A stretch of 11,168 nucleotides of DNA from Paracoccaceae bacterium (lineage in GTDB: Bacteria; Pseudomonadota; Alphaproteobacteria; Rhodobacterales; Rhodobacteraceae), in contig JABSSB010000168.1 of NCBI GenBank assembly GCA_013214715.1, positions 1 to 11,168 on the forward strand, in the 5' to 3' direction. Below, in pieces: positions 1-7,431 of this stretch; position 1 is the first letter of the stretch; every line of letters starts with the position of its first letter. The notes below the pieces were generated by a model. The model had not been told where the DNA came from and ran no database searches. It was given only the letters and a program-made list of their open reading frames with translations. Position numbers and translations under genes: made by a program.

Positions 1-735
1 GGGTTCTTCCGTGATGCCGTTGCGGTCCTGCACCTCGATCCGGCCATCGGCATAGCCAATGATGACCTGATCGGCGATGTCCAGAAACAGACCGTTTTCC
101 ACGACGCCGGGCACTTGATTCAGTGTGAGCGACAGCGAGGCCGGATCACCGATCCGGTCCAGATGCAGGTCCAGAACATGGTTGCCTTCATCTGTTACAA
201 ACAGCGCGTCCCCGGCCATGCGCGGCGTGATCCGGCGCGCGTCCACATCCATCTTGGCCAGCACATCCTGAATGCGCTTTTCGGTGGCGGTCATGCCAAA
301 TCCCAGCACTTCGACCGGCAAAGGAAAAGCTCCAAGTGTGCCTACCCGTTTGGTATCATCCGCGATCACCACCATCCGGTCCGAGGCCAGCGCCACAACT
401 TTCTCCTGAAGATGCGCGCCGCCGCCGCCTTTGATCAGCCGCAGATCGGCGTCAAATTCGTCGGCACCGTCAATTGTGAGGTCAAGCCAACCGGCCTCGT
501 TCAGGGACACCACCTTGATGCCTTCTGCGCGCGCCTGATCGGCAGTGCGGGTCGATGTGGCCGTGGCGGTGATGTCCAAGCCTTCCTCGCGCACACGTTC
601 ACCCAATCGGCTGACAAGGAAAACAGCTGTCGAACCGGTGCCAAGGCCAACTTTCATGCCGTTTTGCACCAGTGCCGCGGCCCGGTCGGCGCAGACCTTC
701 TTGGCCCGGTCCTGCGGGGAAAGGTCATCACTCAT
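1..735 (-). CDS. rpiA: Ribose-5-phosphate isomerase A (C-terminus cut by window edge)
   Basis: Interconverts ribose 5-phosphate and ribulose 5-phosphate in the cytosolic non-oxidative pentose phosphate pathway. The visible 245 codons are open and start MSDDLSPQDRAKKVCADRA. Family motifs are present: GLGTGSTA at residues 30-37 (phosphate/sugar loop), DGADEFD at 89-95 (catalytic acids), and KGGGGAHLQEK at 102-112, which holds the conserved lysine and glutamate. Alphaproteobacterial RpiA proteins are usually about 260 residues, so only the last 15-20 residues appear to be missing. The ATG at 735-733 is preceded by an AGGAG-type ribosome binding site. It diverges from the GST gene across about 135 bp. 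Identification rests on motifs seen in the sequence. The family function is well established. Confidence 0.95.
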   Translation of the reverse strand, partial: MSDDLSPQDRAKKVCADRAAALVQNGMKVGLGTGSTAVFLVSRLGERVREEGLDITATATSTRTADQARAEGIKVVSLNEAGWLDLTIDGADEFDADLRLIKGGGGAHLQEKVVALASDRMVVIADDTKRVGTLGAFPLPVEVLGFGMTATEKRIQDVLAKMDVDARRITPRMAGDALFVTDEGNHVLDLHLDRIGDPASLSLTLNQVPGVVENGLFLDIADQVIIGYADGRIEVQDRNGITEEP

Positions 736-742
736 GGGGGGC

Positions 743-747
743 ACTCC
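743..747 (-). promoter_or_regulatory. Ribosome binding site of rpiA
   Basis: Read on the minus strand, AGGAG lies about 7 bases before the ATG at 735-733. It supports that ATG as the rpiA start. Confidence 0.6.
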
Positions 748-870
748 TGTCTTGTCGTCGTCGCCATATAAGCAGCTTTGTCCGGTAGTGACAGGGGGCG
801 GTGCCGCTTTGTGCCGGTCGCTGTCGTTTTCGGGCTTTCGTCCGGGCAAAGCCTGCCTAAATTGCACCGT

Positions 871-1572
871 ATGAGCTATGTTCTTCACTATGCGCCCGAC
901 AATGCGTCGCTGGTCGTGCGGCTGTGCCTGCACGAGATGCAGCAGCCCTTTGAGACCGTGCTGGTTGACCGCAGAACCCGCGCGCAGGACAGCGCGGCCT
1001 ATAAAGTGCTGTCACCCACTGGGTTGATTCCCTGTCTGGAAACACCCGATGGGCCAATCTTTGAAACCGGGGCGATCCTGCTGTGGCTCGCCGACCGGCA
1101 TCAGAAAATGGCGCCTGCCCCCGATCACCCGCAGCGCGCGCCATTTCTGAAATGGCTGTTTTTCGTGTCCAACACCGTCCATGCCGATGCGCGGATGATC
1201 TTTTACCCGCACTATTTTGTCGGCGCCGACCCGGCGGCCCAAGACGGCCTGCGAAATCAAGTGCGGGAGCGGCTGAAACGCCATTTCAAGCTGCTGGATG
1301 CTCTGACACTCGACAAGCCGGATTGGCAGGCGCCTGACAGCCCGCCCTCGGTGCTGAGCTATTATATTGCCTGCTTGTCGCGCTGGCTGATGCTCTATCC
1401 CGCCGATGGGCCTGCATGGTTCAAGCTGTCTGATTATGCAGGCTTGCAAGAATTGCACAGCCTGATGGATCTGCGCCCCGCGACCGAAGCTGCCATTGCT
1501 GCCGAAGGTCTGGGACCACATCCCTTTACCCGCCCCCGGCATCCCACTCCGCCCGAAGGAAGCGCTGTCTGA
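871..1572 (+). CDS. Glutathione S-transferase-like protein
   Basis: A 233-residue cytosolic GST-like protein. Residues 1-78 fit the thioredoxin-fold domain: the strand MSYVLHYAPDNAS, then the helix VVRLCLHEM. TGLIPCLETPDG follows, with the probable cis-proline at 54, and then FETGAILLWLAD, whose E65/T66 matches the usual acidic-Ser/Thr pair that binds the glutathione gamma-glutamyl group. The rest is an all-helical C-terminal domain. The substrate cannot be told from sequence; the family includes conjugating enzymes, reductases and isomerases. I chose ATG 871 because the family fold begins right there. The reading frame extends back to a TTG at 778, but those 31 residues look non-GST. No strong Shine-Dalgarno precedes 871. 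The stop overlaps the sdaA start as TGATG, so the two genes are probably translationally coupled. Confidence 0.85.
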   Translation: MSYVLHYAPDNASLVVRLCLHEMQQPFETVLVDRRTRAQDSAAYKVLSPTGLIPCLETPDGPIFETGAILLWLADRHQKMAPAPDHPQRAPFLKWLFFVSNTVHADARMIFYPHYFVGADPAAQDGLRNQVRERLKRHFKLLDALTLDKPDWQAPDSPPSVLSYYIACLSRWLMLYPADGPAWFKLSDYAGLQELHSLMDLRPATEAAIAAEGLGPHPFTRPRHPTPPEGSAV

Positions 1573-2945
1573 TGTTTCTGTCTGTTTTCGAAATGTTCAA
1601 GGTGGGCATCGGCCCGTCGTCGTCCCACACGATGGGGCCAATGGTGGCCGCCGCGCGGTTTCTGGACATGCTGCGCCGGTCGCCATTTCACGCGGCGGGG
1701 CTGCGCGCGTCTCTGCATGGGTCATTGGCCTTTACCGGGGTGGGCCATGCCACCGATCGCGCGGTCATTCTGGGGCTGGCCGGGTTCACGCCCGAAGCCT
1801 ATGACCATGACAAGGCCGAAGCCGCAATGGCGCGGATCAAAGCGGATCATGAGGTCACGCCCGAAGGTTTGGGGGCGCTGCGATTTGACCCGGAAAAAGA
1901 CCTGATCTTTGATTATGACCGCACCTTGCCGGGTCATGCCAACGGGATGATCCTTATGGCCACAGACGCGCAGGGTGATGTGATCCTGCAGGAGGTTTAT
2001 TATTCCATCGGCGGCGGCTTTGTCCTGACCGAGGACGAATTGGTGCAAGGCAAGGCCACCGATGAAGGCGCCCCGGTGCCCTATCCCTTCCATTCTGCTG
2101 CCGAGATGCTCGAGATGGCCAAAACCTCTGGTTTGACCATTGCCGGAATGAAACGCGCCAACGAACATTCCCGCCGCCCGCGCGCGGATGTGGAGGCCGG
2201 GACAGCCCGCATCTGGCAGGTCATGAATGAGTGCATCGACCGTGGGCTGACCACAGATGGAATCCTGCCCGGCGGCCTGTCCGTACGTCGCCGCGCCAAG
2301 GGCATCCACGACGCGCTGATAGCCGAACGCGGCATGAACCTGACCGCGCCGCATACGATCAATGACTGGATGAGCGTTTATGCCATGGCCGTGAACGAAG
2401 AAAACGCCGCCGGAGGGCAAGTGGTCACGGCCCCCACCAACGGTGCAGCCGGGGTGCTGCCCGCAACGTTGCGCTATTACCTTGATCATGTGCCGGGTGC
2501 CTCACCCAGCCAAGTCGAAGACTTCCTGCTGACGGCCGCAGCCATTGGCGGATTGGTGAAATGGAACGCGTCGATCTCAGGCGCTGAAGCGGGCTGTCAG
2601 GCTGAAGTTGGCAGCGCCTCGGCCATGGCGGCGGCGGGTCTGTGCGCGGTGATGGGTGGCACGCCGGAACAGGTGGAAAACGCGGCAGAAATTGCGTTGG
2701 AGCATCATCTGGGCATGACCTGCGATCCCGTCAAAGGGCTGGTGCAGGTTCCTTGTATTGAACGCAACGGTTTGGGCGCGATCAAAGCGATCAGTGCGGC
2801 CAGTCTGGCCTTGCGCGGGGATGGGCAGCATTTTGTGCCGCTGGATGCCTGCATCGAAACCATGCGCCAGACGGGCGAGGATATGCACGCAAAATACAAG
2901 GAAACTTCCCTTGGCGGTTTGGCGGTGAATGTCCCGAACTGCTGA
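1572..2945 (+). CDS. sdaA: L-serine ammonia-lyase (4Fe-4S L-serine dehydratase)
   Basis: Deaminates L-serine to pyruvate and ammonia using a 4Fe-4S cluster. The 457-residue length matches the single-chain form with fused beta (N-terminal) and alpha (C-terminal) domains. The N-terminus MFLSVFEMFKVGIGPSSSHT is the classic beta-domain opening, with the GPSSSHT motif. The alpha domain carries the three cysteines expected to bind the cluster: Cys342 in SGAEAGCQAEVG, Cys384 in MTCDPVKG, and Cys395 in QVPCIERN. The TAPTNGAAG motif near residue 290 is also typical. No stop or gap interrupts the frame. Its ATG shares an A with the GST stop (TGATG), and AAGGA at 1556-1560 may serve as its ribosome binding site. 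Catabolic serine use for pyruvate supply is the likely role. The enzyme should be oxygen-sensitive, as the family is. Confidence 0.96.
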   Translation: MFLSVFEMFKVGIGPSSSHTMGPMVAAARFLDMLRRSPFHAAGLRASLHGSLAFTGVGHATDRAVILGLAGFTPEAYDHDKAEAAMARIKADHEVTPEGLGALRFDPEKDLIFDYDRTLPGHANGMILMATDAQGDVILQEVYYSIGGGFVLTEDELVQGKATDEGAPVPYPFHSAAEMLEMAKTSGLTIAGMKRANEHSRRPRADVEAGTARIWQVMNECIDRGLTTDGILPGGLSVRRRAKGIHDALIAERGMNLTAPHTINDWMSVYAMAVNEENAAGGQVVTAPTNGAAGVLPATLRYYLDHVPGASPSQVEDFLLTAAAIGGLVKWNASISGAEAGCQAEVGSASAMAAAGLCAVMGGTPEQVENAAEIALEHHLGMTCDPVKGLVQVPCIERNGLGAIKAISAASLALRGDGQHFVPLDACIETMRQTGEDMHAKYKETSLGGLAVNVPNC

Positions 2946-3044
2946 TCCGACAAAATCCCTTCCCCAAACCCGGCATCATCCGGCAACACTTTGCACAGGT
3001 ATTTGCTGAGTAAACCCCGTCCGTATTAAGTTGGGGTTGTGTTT

Positions 3045-3050
3045 GGGAGG
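3045..3050 (+). promoter_or_regulatory. Ribosome binding site of the peroxidase pseudogene
   Basis: GGGAGG lies 5 bases before the ATG at 3056. It is a good Shine-Dalgarno match, fixes the peroxidase start, and shows that the translation start survived the gene's inactivation. The rest of the 110-bp gap after sdaA holds only a weak inverted pair, AACCCC / GGGGTT, at about 3013-3037. I cannot call that a terminator. Confidence 0.5.
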
Positions 3051-3055
3051 GCGCC

Positions 3056-4645
3056 ATGCCGAGCGTTCTGGGCGATGTTTTTGTAAAATTCACAACAGAC
3101 TTTCCGGGGCTGCATCGGGCCATCAACAAACGCATGGTGTCGAAATATGCCGACAAAGGCGTGTTGCCGGGGCTTTATTCGACCAAAGGGCCGGGGCGGA
3201 CATCACTGTGGGAATTGCTACACAAGGAACACTTTGCCCTTGCCGTGCCAAAGCCCGAGGCAGACGACCTTGCCGATTTGCCGGACACCGCGGAATTGGC
3301 AAAGCTCTTTGTGCGCGATGGTCCCTGCGAAGAGAGCCGCATATCGCTCCTGCTGCCGCTTTTTGCCCAGCATCTGACCGATGCCGTGTTTCAAAGTGAC
3401 GCCGATTTCAAAACCGATGCCCCGCATGAGATCATCCTGAACCAGATCTATGGCAATACGCCCGAAGATGAGGCCGCGTTAAGGTCCAAGACTGATGGCA
3501 AGCTGATGGTCCAGACGCGCGAACTGCCGGGCTGGCCAACGGACTACCCGGATGCGCTGATGGACGAAGACAGCGGCGGTTGGACGGTCAAGGATCGCTA
3601 TAAGGCGCTGTCCTATCTGCAAAAGCCCGGCAAGGAAGACCGCCTGCGCGAGGTTTATGCCGGGCGCGAAGGCGAGATCTGCGCCACCGGTCTGTTTCAG
3701 GGCAACATGACGTTGGGCAACTTCGCGATCACGGCGTTGATGTTACGCGAACATAACCGCCTCTGTGATGGGATCATCACGGAGCGTCGGGCCAAAGGCT
3801 TGCCGGTGGATGACGAAACCGTCTTTCGGATCGCGTAACAGGCCAACATCACCGCCTATATGAAGGTTGTTCTGGAGGATTACATCAACGCCTTTGCCGG
3901 GCAGAAAATCTTCATGCTCGACACCGAAAGCTTTTTCCATGAGGCCAAATGTTGGTGCCGGGAAACGCCGCTGCCCTATCATTTCAATATCCTCTACCGC
4001 CTGCATGCAATGATGCCGGACACGTTGAAAGGTTATGAGGATCAGGGCTTTGACGCATTGTTGCAGCGCAACGGGCTGGTGATGGAGCTTGGGCTTGGCA
4101 AAATCTTTGAAACGGCATCATCACAGGGCGCTGCAAAGGTCGGGCTGGGCAATACTCATCCTGATCTGATCGCAGCTGAAAAAGCGACGCTCGACAAGGC
4201 GCGGGCGGCGCTTGGACCGTTCAATGCACATCGCAAGGCGTTGGGGCTCGACAGGGATAATTTCTGAACTTTCGATCCGGCCTATCGCGAACAGCTGCGA
4301 CCGCTTTACAACAATGACGTGGACCGCGTGGATTATGCGGTCGGCATTAACGCTGAACTGCCTGAAGACATTTTTTCCGTGCGGATCGGTTTGCGCGATC
4401 CGTCGATCATCGGGACGACGTTGATGAATGCGATTGCCAAACACGCGTTCCGCCATATCCTGTGAAATCCCGTCATGACGAAAGAGTTCCTCAACCGCAA
4501 AACCATGGGCGATTTCGGCTGGGCCGATCTGCATGCCATAAAAACCGTGGCTGACATCGTCCGGCGGAACGTGCAGGGCGAAATAGATCAAGCGGCGGCT
4601 GACGCGCTTCGGGTCAGCTTTTTAAACCCAAACTACCCCGATTGA
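3056..4645 (+). pseudogene. Cyclooxygenase-like (animal-type) heme peroxidase, broken by three in-frame stops
   Basis: One frame of 530 codons resembles bacterial relatives of prostaglandin synthase and fatty-acid dioxygenases. It is interrupted by TAA at 3836 (codon 261), TGA at 4265 (codon 404) and TGA at 4463 (codon 470). Homology continues in the same frame after each stop, so there is no frameshift. Visible landmarks, aligned from memory to COX-1: FAQHLTD at 103-109; HEIILNQIYG at 124-133; REHNRLCD at 231-238 (COX REHNRVCD); MKVVLEDYIN at 269-278; and ILYRLHAMMPD at 312-322. In the last, Tyr314 and His317 match the catalytic Tyr385 and proximal heme His388. Asp109 sits where COX has its distal histidine; whether that is normal for the bacterial branch I cannot tell. 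Further homology is seen in VDRVDYAVG and IGTTLMNAIAKHAFRH. The 3' end overlaps the facing peptidase gene by 24 bp. A full-length product is not expected. Confidence 0.85.
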
Positions 4646-5260
4646 CGCTTGTCGCGACCCGGCGGACAAAGGCCAAGGTTGCACTGCAATGACCGTGGCC
4701 AGACGCTGATCATTGGGCGGGTACCTGCCCCAAAACGACAGCGCCCCATTGGCTTGCCGCACATCGGCGGGCCGGGCAAAGTAACGCGCGCCCTTGATCG
4801 GGTCATACCCCGCGTCCCGCGTGATGTAAGTGGCCAGCGTGTCGGTCTCTGGTTCGTGCGCTTGCGAACAGGCGCGCTGTCCGACGAAAGTGCCAAGAGC
4901 GGCCCCCGTCAAAACGGCCGTTGCCTGGTTGCCGTCATTATTGGCGGCAATGGCGGTTCCGGCGGCCGCTCCGATCAACACCCCGATATTGGCCGCCTGC
5001 TGCCGTGTGTCGATGTGATCTGCGATGTGGTGGCCGTATTCATGGCCCATCACGAAAGCCAGGTCGTCATCATTGCGAAGATCGCGCGCCAAAGGCAGAG
5101 TGATCCGCACAATGGGCTGGCCTTCGCGGTAGAACTGATAGGCGTTGCGCACGGTGGATACATCGTCAAGCTCAATGACCACATTGCAATTCAACCCGTG
5201 GGCCACGTTACGGCAATAGTGTTCTGCAACTGGTGCGACGCGGGCTTTGACACGGTTCAT
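4622..5260 (-). CDS. M48-type zinc metallopeptidase catalytic domain (remnant of a longer gene)
   Basis: The 212-residue open frame carries a gluzincin-like site: MGHEYGHHIADH with the HExxH histidines at 73 and 77, then HEPETDTLA at 135-143. There Glu136 fits the third zinc ligand of M48-type ExxxD motifs. Between them is a small-residue-rich stretch (VLIGAAAGTAIAA, AVLTGAALGTFVG), either a membrane-associated helical hairpin or a flexible insert. Cysteines 16 and 25 resemble a periplasmic disulfide pair. The frame continues upstream into a signal peptide but is cut by TGA at 5278-5276. The ATG at 5260 is therefore only the first start after that stop and has just a weak AAGG upstream. If translated from here, the product would lack its export signal and be mislocalised, so I regard the locus as probably inactive. 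Substrate unknown. It faces the peroxidase pseudogene and overlaps its end. Confidence 0.7.
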   Translation of the reverse strand: MNRVKARVAPVAEHYCRNVAHGLNCNVVIELDDVSTVRNAYQFYREGQPIVRITLPLARDLRNDDDLAFVMGHEYGHHIADHIDTRQQAANIGVLIGAAAGTAIAANNDGNQATAVLTGAALGTFVGQRACSQAHEPETDTLATYITRDAGYDPIKGARYFARPADVRQANGALSFWGRYPPNDQRLATVIAVQPWPLSAGSRQASIGVVWV

Positions 5261-5275
5261 CCGCGCCTTGGTGGT

Positions 5276-5449
5276 TCAAGAGCCTTGGGTCGTGCGGGCG
5301 CCGCGCGCATGGTCTTCGGCGAAAATCTGATGCGCAACCGCCGAGTCGGTGGCCGTCGGGCGCGGCACGGACGATCCGGTCGCGCCGCCTGCGGCAAACA
5401 GGGCGGCACAGACAAGAATTCGCGACAGGCGCGGGATGATGACCCTCAT
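5276..5449 (-). pseudogene. Signal-peptide fragment of the metallopeptidase, ended by in-frame TGA
   Basis: From ATG 5449 the minus strand reads 57 codons and then TGA at 5278-5276. It is in the same frame as the peptidase domain that resumes at 5275. The start MRVIIPRLSRILVCAALFAA has a basic n-region and a hydrophobic core, as in a Sec signal peptide. A small-residue GGATGSS follows, and no clear lipobox. The whole locus (5449 to 4622) would encode about 275 residues, a sensible length for a secreted M48-like peptidase. No strong Shine-Dalgarno is seen before 5449, so the start is a judgement based on the signal peptide. Confidence 0.55.
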
Positions 5450-5539
5450 AACTGACGGGGAAAGCTTACAAAAGAAAGCTCAACGGGGCCATGCTTCACT
5501 GGGTTGCGGTGGGGTGGGCACAGGCATAGCCTGCGCGGC

Positions 5540-6436
5540 ATGACACCAGATCGGCCCCTTCTCGGCATCGGACTGATGCTATTGTTTTGCGCGTTTGCAC
5601 CGCTGGGAGATGCGGTGGCAAAGCTTCTGGCGGCGCAGTATGCACTTGGCATGCTGGTGTTGGTGCGTTTTGCCACACAGGCGCTGGTTCTGGGACCGGT
5701 GACATGGGCAACGGGTGGCCAATGGCGCCTGCAGGGGCGTGTTTTGCGTCTGGCCATGCTGCGCGGGCTGCTGCATGTCGCAGGCATCTTCACCATGTTC
5801 GCAGCGCTGCAATATCTGCCTTTGGCTGAAGCGATCGCAATTGCTTTTGTGATGCCTTTCATCATGCTTGCTCTTGGCTGGGCCGTGTTGGGAGAACCGG
5901 TTGGCCCGCGTCGTATCACGGCTTGTGCCGTTGGGTTTCTTGGGACGCTGATGGTGGTGCAACCGACCTTTGCCGAGGTCGGTTGGCCCGCTCTTTTGCC
6001 TTTGGCCGTGGCGGTGATCTTTTCGCTCTTCATGCTGATCACACGGCAGATCGCGCGGGAAACCGATCCGGTCGGCCTCCAGGCCGTTACTGGCGCTGCA
6101 ATGAGCTTTGTTCTGCTTCTCTGTCTAGCGCTGGGCCATGCGGTTGGGATCGAAGCGTTGGAATGGCAGGGCTTTGCACGTTCGGATTGGGGGGCGGTGG
6201 TTGCGTTGGGGCTCTTGGGCACGTTTGGCCATCTGGCGATGACATGGTCGCTGCGCTATGCGCCCTCCACTGTTCTTGCACCAATGCAATATCTGGAGAT
6301 CCCCATCGCAACGCTGATCGGCTGGCTGGTGTTTCACGATCTGCCCAATGGGATGGCCGCGCTTGGCATCCTCGTCACCATCGCAGCTGGTCTGTCGATC
6401 ATCCTTTTTGAGCGGCGTCGACAGCAAATGGCCTAG
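5540..6436 (+). CDS. EamA/DMT-family permease (drug/metabolite transporter)
   Basis: A 298-residue inner-membrane protein with about ten hydrophobic segments, the standard size for the family with two EamA repeats. The first repeat starts GIGLMLLFCAFAPLGDAVAK and includes FAALQYLPLAEAIAIAFVMP, the typical YLPLA-A helix. The second runs from about residue 140 and contains the matching SLRYAPSTVLAPMQYLEIP and then LIGWLVFHDLPN. Family members export metabolites, amino acids or drugs; the substrate cannot be inferred here. I chose ATG 5540 (MTPDRPLLGIG) over a TTG at 5504, because the first membrane helix follows directly and the extra 12 residues look non-coding. No clear ribosome binding site is seen. 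Its TAG stop shares CTAG with the stop of the converging thiN gene. Confidence 0.9.
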   Translation: MTPDRPLLGIGLMLLFCAFAPLGDAVAKLLAAQYALGMLVLVRFATQALVLGPVTWATGGQWRLQGRVLRLAMLRGLLHVAGIFTMFAALQYLPLAEAIAIAFVMPFIMLALGWAVLGEPVGPRRITACAVGFLGTLMVVQPTFAEVGWPALLPLAVAVIFSLFMLITRQIARETDPVGLQAVTGAAMSFVLLLCLALGHAVGIEALEWQGFARSDWGAVVALGLLGTFGHLAMTWSLRYAPSTVLAPMQYLEIPIATLIGWLVFHDLPNGMAALGILVTIAAGLSIILFERRRQQMA

Positions 6437-7113
6437 AGCGGTTTGCCCGCCAGCGCCCTCATCAATGGCTGCAAAGCGTGTCGCGGGATGATCCCGATCA
6501 AGCCTGTGCGATCGAGGCGCAGTTGGATCTCGCCCGTCGCCCGGTTCGAGGTCCCCACGCGCCCGTCAGGCGCTAGCACCAGTCCGTCAATCGGCCATTG
6601 CAACCCTTTGGAGCGCCCCGACACTCGGCTGAGCGGGAAGAGCGACACAACATCCCCCGGCTCCAGCTTCAGCGAAAATATGCGGGGGATAGAGAAAACC
6701 AGCTCATCTTGGGTAATCAGAATGCAGGGGCGATCATGCAAGCGGATCAATGCGTTCAACGTGGCCAGTTGGTGATCCAGTCGCGCCCCGCCGAAACCGA
6801 TGGCCAGCACTACAGGGGCGCTGATGCTGCTCAGTGCCTTGTCGAAATCGGTGCTGTCCTGATCCGTCATTTCGAAAACGGCTTCGGGCGGCATCTGATC
6901 CAGCGCGCTTTGCGACACCGAATCCAGATCTCCCACAACCAGCTTCGGCATATGGCCTGCCGCCATGGCGATATCCGCGCCGCCATCGGCGGCAACGAGA
7001 TCCGGCGCATGTCGCAGCGCAAGATCGATGTCATCCGGGTCTACTGCCCCGCCACCGATGAGGGTGACCGGACGATGCGAGGCCAGAAGTGTTTTTTGAA
7101 CTCGTGCGTTCAC
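6433..7113 (-). CDS. thiN: Thiamine diphosphokinase
   Basis: Transfers pyrophosphate from ATP to thiamine, giving thiamine diphosphate in the cytosol. The 226-residue protein shows the family's signature order: AADGGAD at 41-47, VVGDLDSV at 59-66, and DQDSTDFDKAL at 84-94, the acidic metal/ATP site. GFGGARLDHQLATLNAL and a beta-rich C-terminal thiamine-binding domain follow (EPGDVVSLFPLS through NRATGEIQLRL). The start is a GTG at 7113-7111, supported by GAGG a few bases upstream; an ATG five bases earlier is out of frame. It lies downstream of DUF2842 and purA on the same strand, after an 83-bp gap in which I see nothing. Its TAG stop is read from the palindrome that also ends the EamA gene. 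Genes of this family are also labelled tnr3-like or TPK. Confidence 0.92.
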   Translation of the reverse strand: MNARVQKTLLASHRPVTLIGGGAVDPDDIDLALRHAPDLVAADGGADIAMAAGHMPKLVVGDLDSVSQSALDQMPPEAVFEMTDQDSTDFDKALSSISAPVVLAIGFGGARLDHQLATLNALIRLHDRPCILITQDELVFSIPRIFSLKLEPGDVVSLFPLSRVSGRSKGLQWPIDGLVLAPDGRVGTSNRATGEIQLRLDRTGLIGIIPRHALQPLMRALAGKPL

Positions 7114-7196
7114 GTCATCCTCGGTCGATCAAAGCGGCAGCGTATCAATCGAACCAAGCGTGACGGGAAAATGCTGCAGGTGCAAGTCAGGGGTGG

Positions 7197-7421
7197 TCAG
7201 TTGCCCGGAGCGTCGGGGTCATCCTGCCCGACACCGCGAAAAATGAAGCGAAACGGCAAGGCCCACAGGATCCCGAGCAGCACATAGACCATAAATTCCA
7301 ACCATATCGGCGGGCGATCCAGAAAGGAAAGGACCGTAATCACGGCCACCACATAGGCCGGTAGTCCAACCAGCAGAATCACCAATGCCCATCTGCGCCG
7401 GGCCTTGTAGCTGAGTGCCAT
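7197..7421 (-). CDS. DUF2842 family small membrane protein
   Basis: A 74-residue protein with two hydrophobic helices: WALVILLVGLPAYVVAVITV at about 11-30 and WLEFMVYVLLGILWALPF at about 40-57. It has a basic N-terminus (MALSYKARRRW) and an acidic tail (QDDPDAPGN). This pattern, including the conserved LWALPFRFIFRGVG end, matches the DUF2842 family of alphaproteobacteria, whose function is unknown. It starts only 10 bp after the purA stop. A GGGGAG ribosome binding site lies in that gap, so the gene is very likely co-transcribed with purA. A two-helix hairpin inner-membrane topology is inferred from hydrophobicity. Confidence 0.88.
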   Translation of the reverse strand: MALSYKARRRWALVILLVGLPAYVVAVITVLSFLDRPPIWLEFMVYVLLGILWALPFRFIFRGVGQDDPDAPGN

Positions 7422-7431
7422 ACTGCTCCCC

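Noticed and set aside
115..771. Plus-strand open frame of 218 codons at the left end
   Set aside because: It is antisense to rpiA, whose motifs are unambiguous.
1722..2489. Minus-strand open frame of 255 codons inside sdaA
   Set aside because: It is antisense to a well-supported serine dehydratase with all cluster cysteines, and its product looks random.
4265..4465. TGA codons 404 and 470 of the peroxidase as selenocysteine or recoded sense codons
   Set aside because: Related enzymes have no known Cys/Sec at these places, I see no convincing adjacent SECIS-like hairpin, and a TAA also interrupts the same gene. Neighbouring genes use TGA as an ordinary stop.
4649..5455. Long plus-strand open frame (268 codons) opposite the metallopeptidase
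   Set aside because: The minus strand carries HExxH and a signal peptide. The plus frame shows no recognisable domain and is Gly/Arg-rich shadow sequence.
5446..6222. Long minus-strand open frame (258 codons) opposite the EamA gene
   Set aside because: Its translation is rich in Arg, Pro, Ser and Thr with no family pattern, and it lies wholly against a clear ten-helix transporter. It is a shadow frame of high-GC coding DNA.
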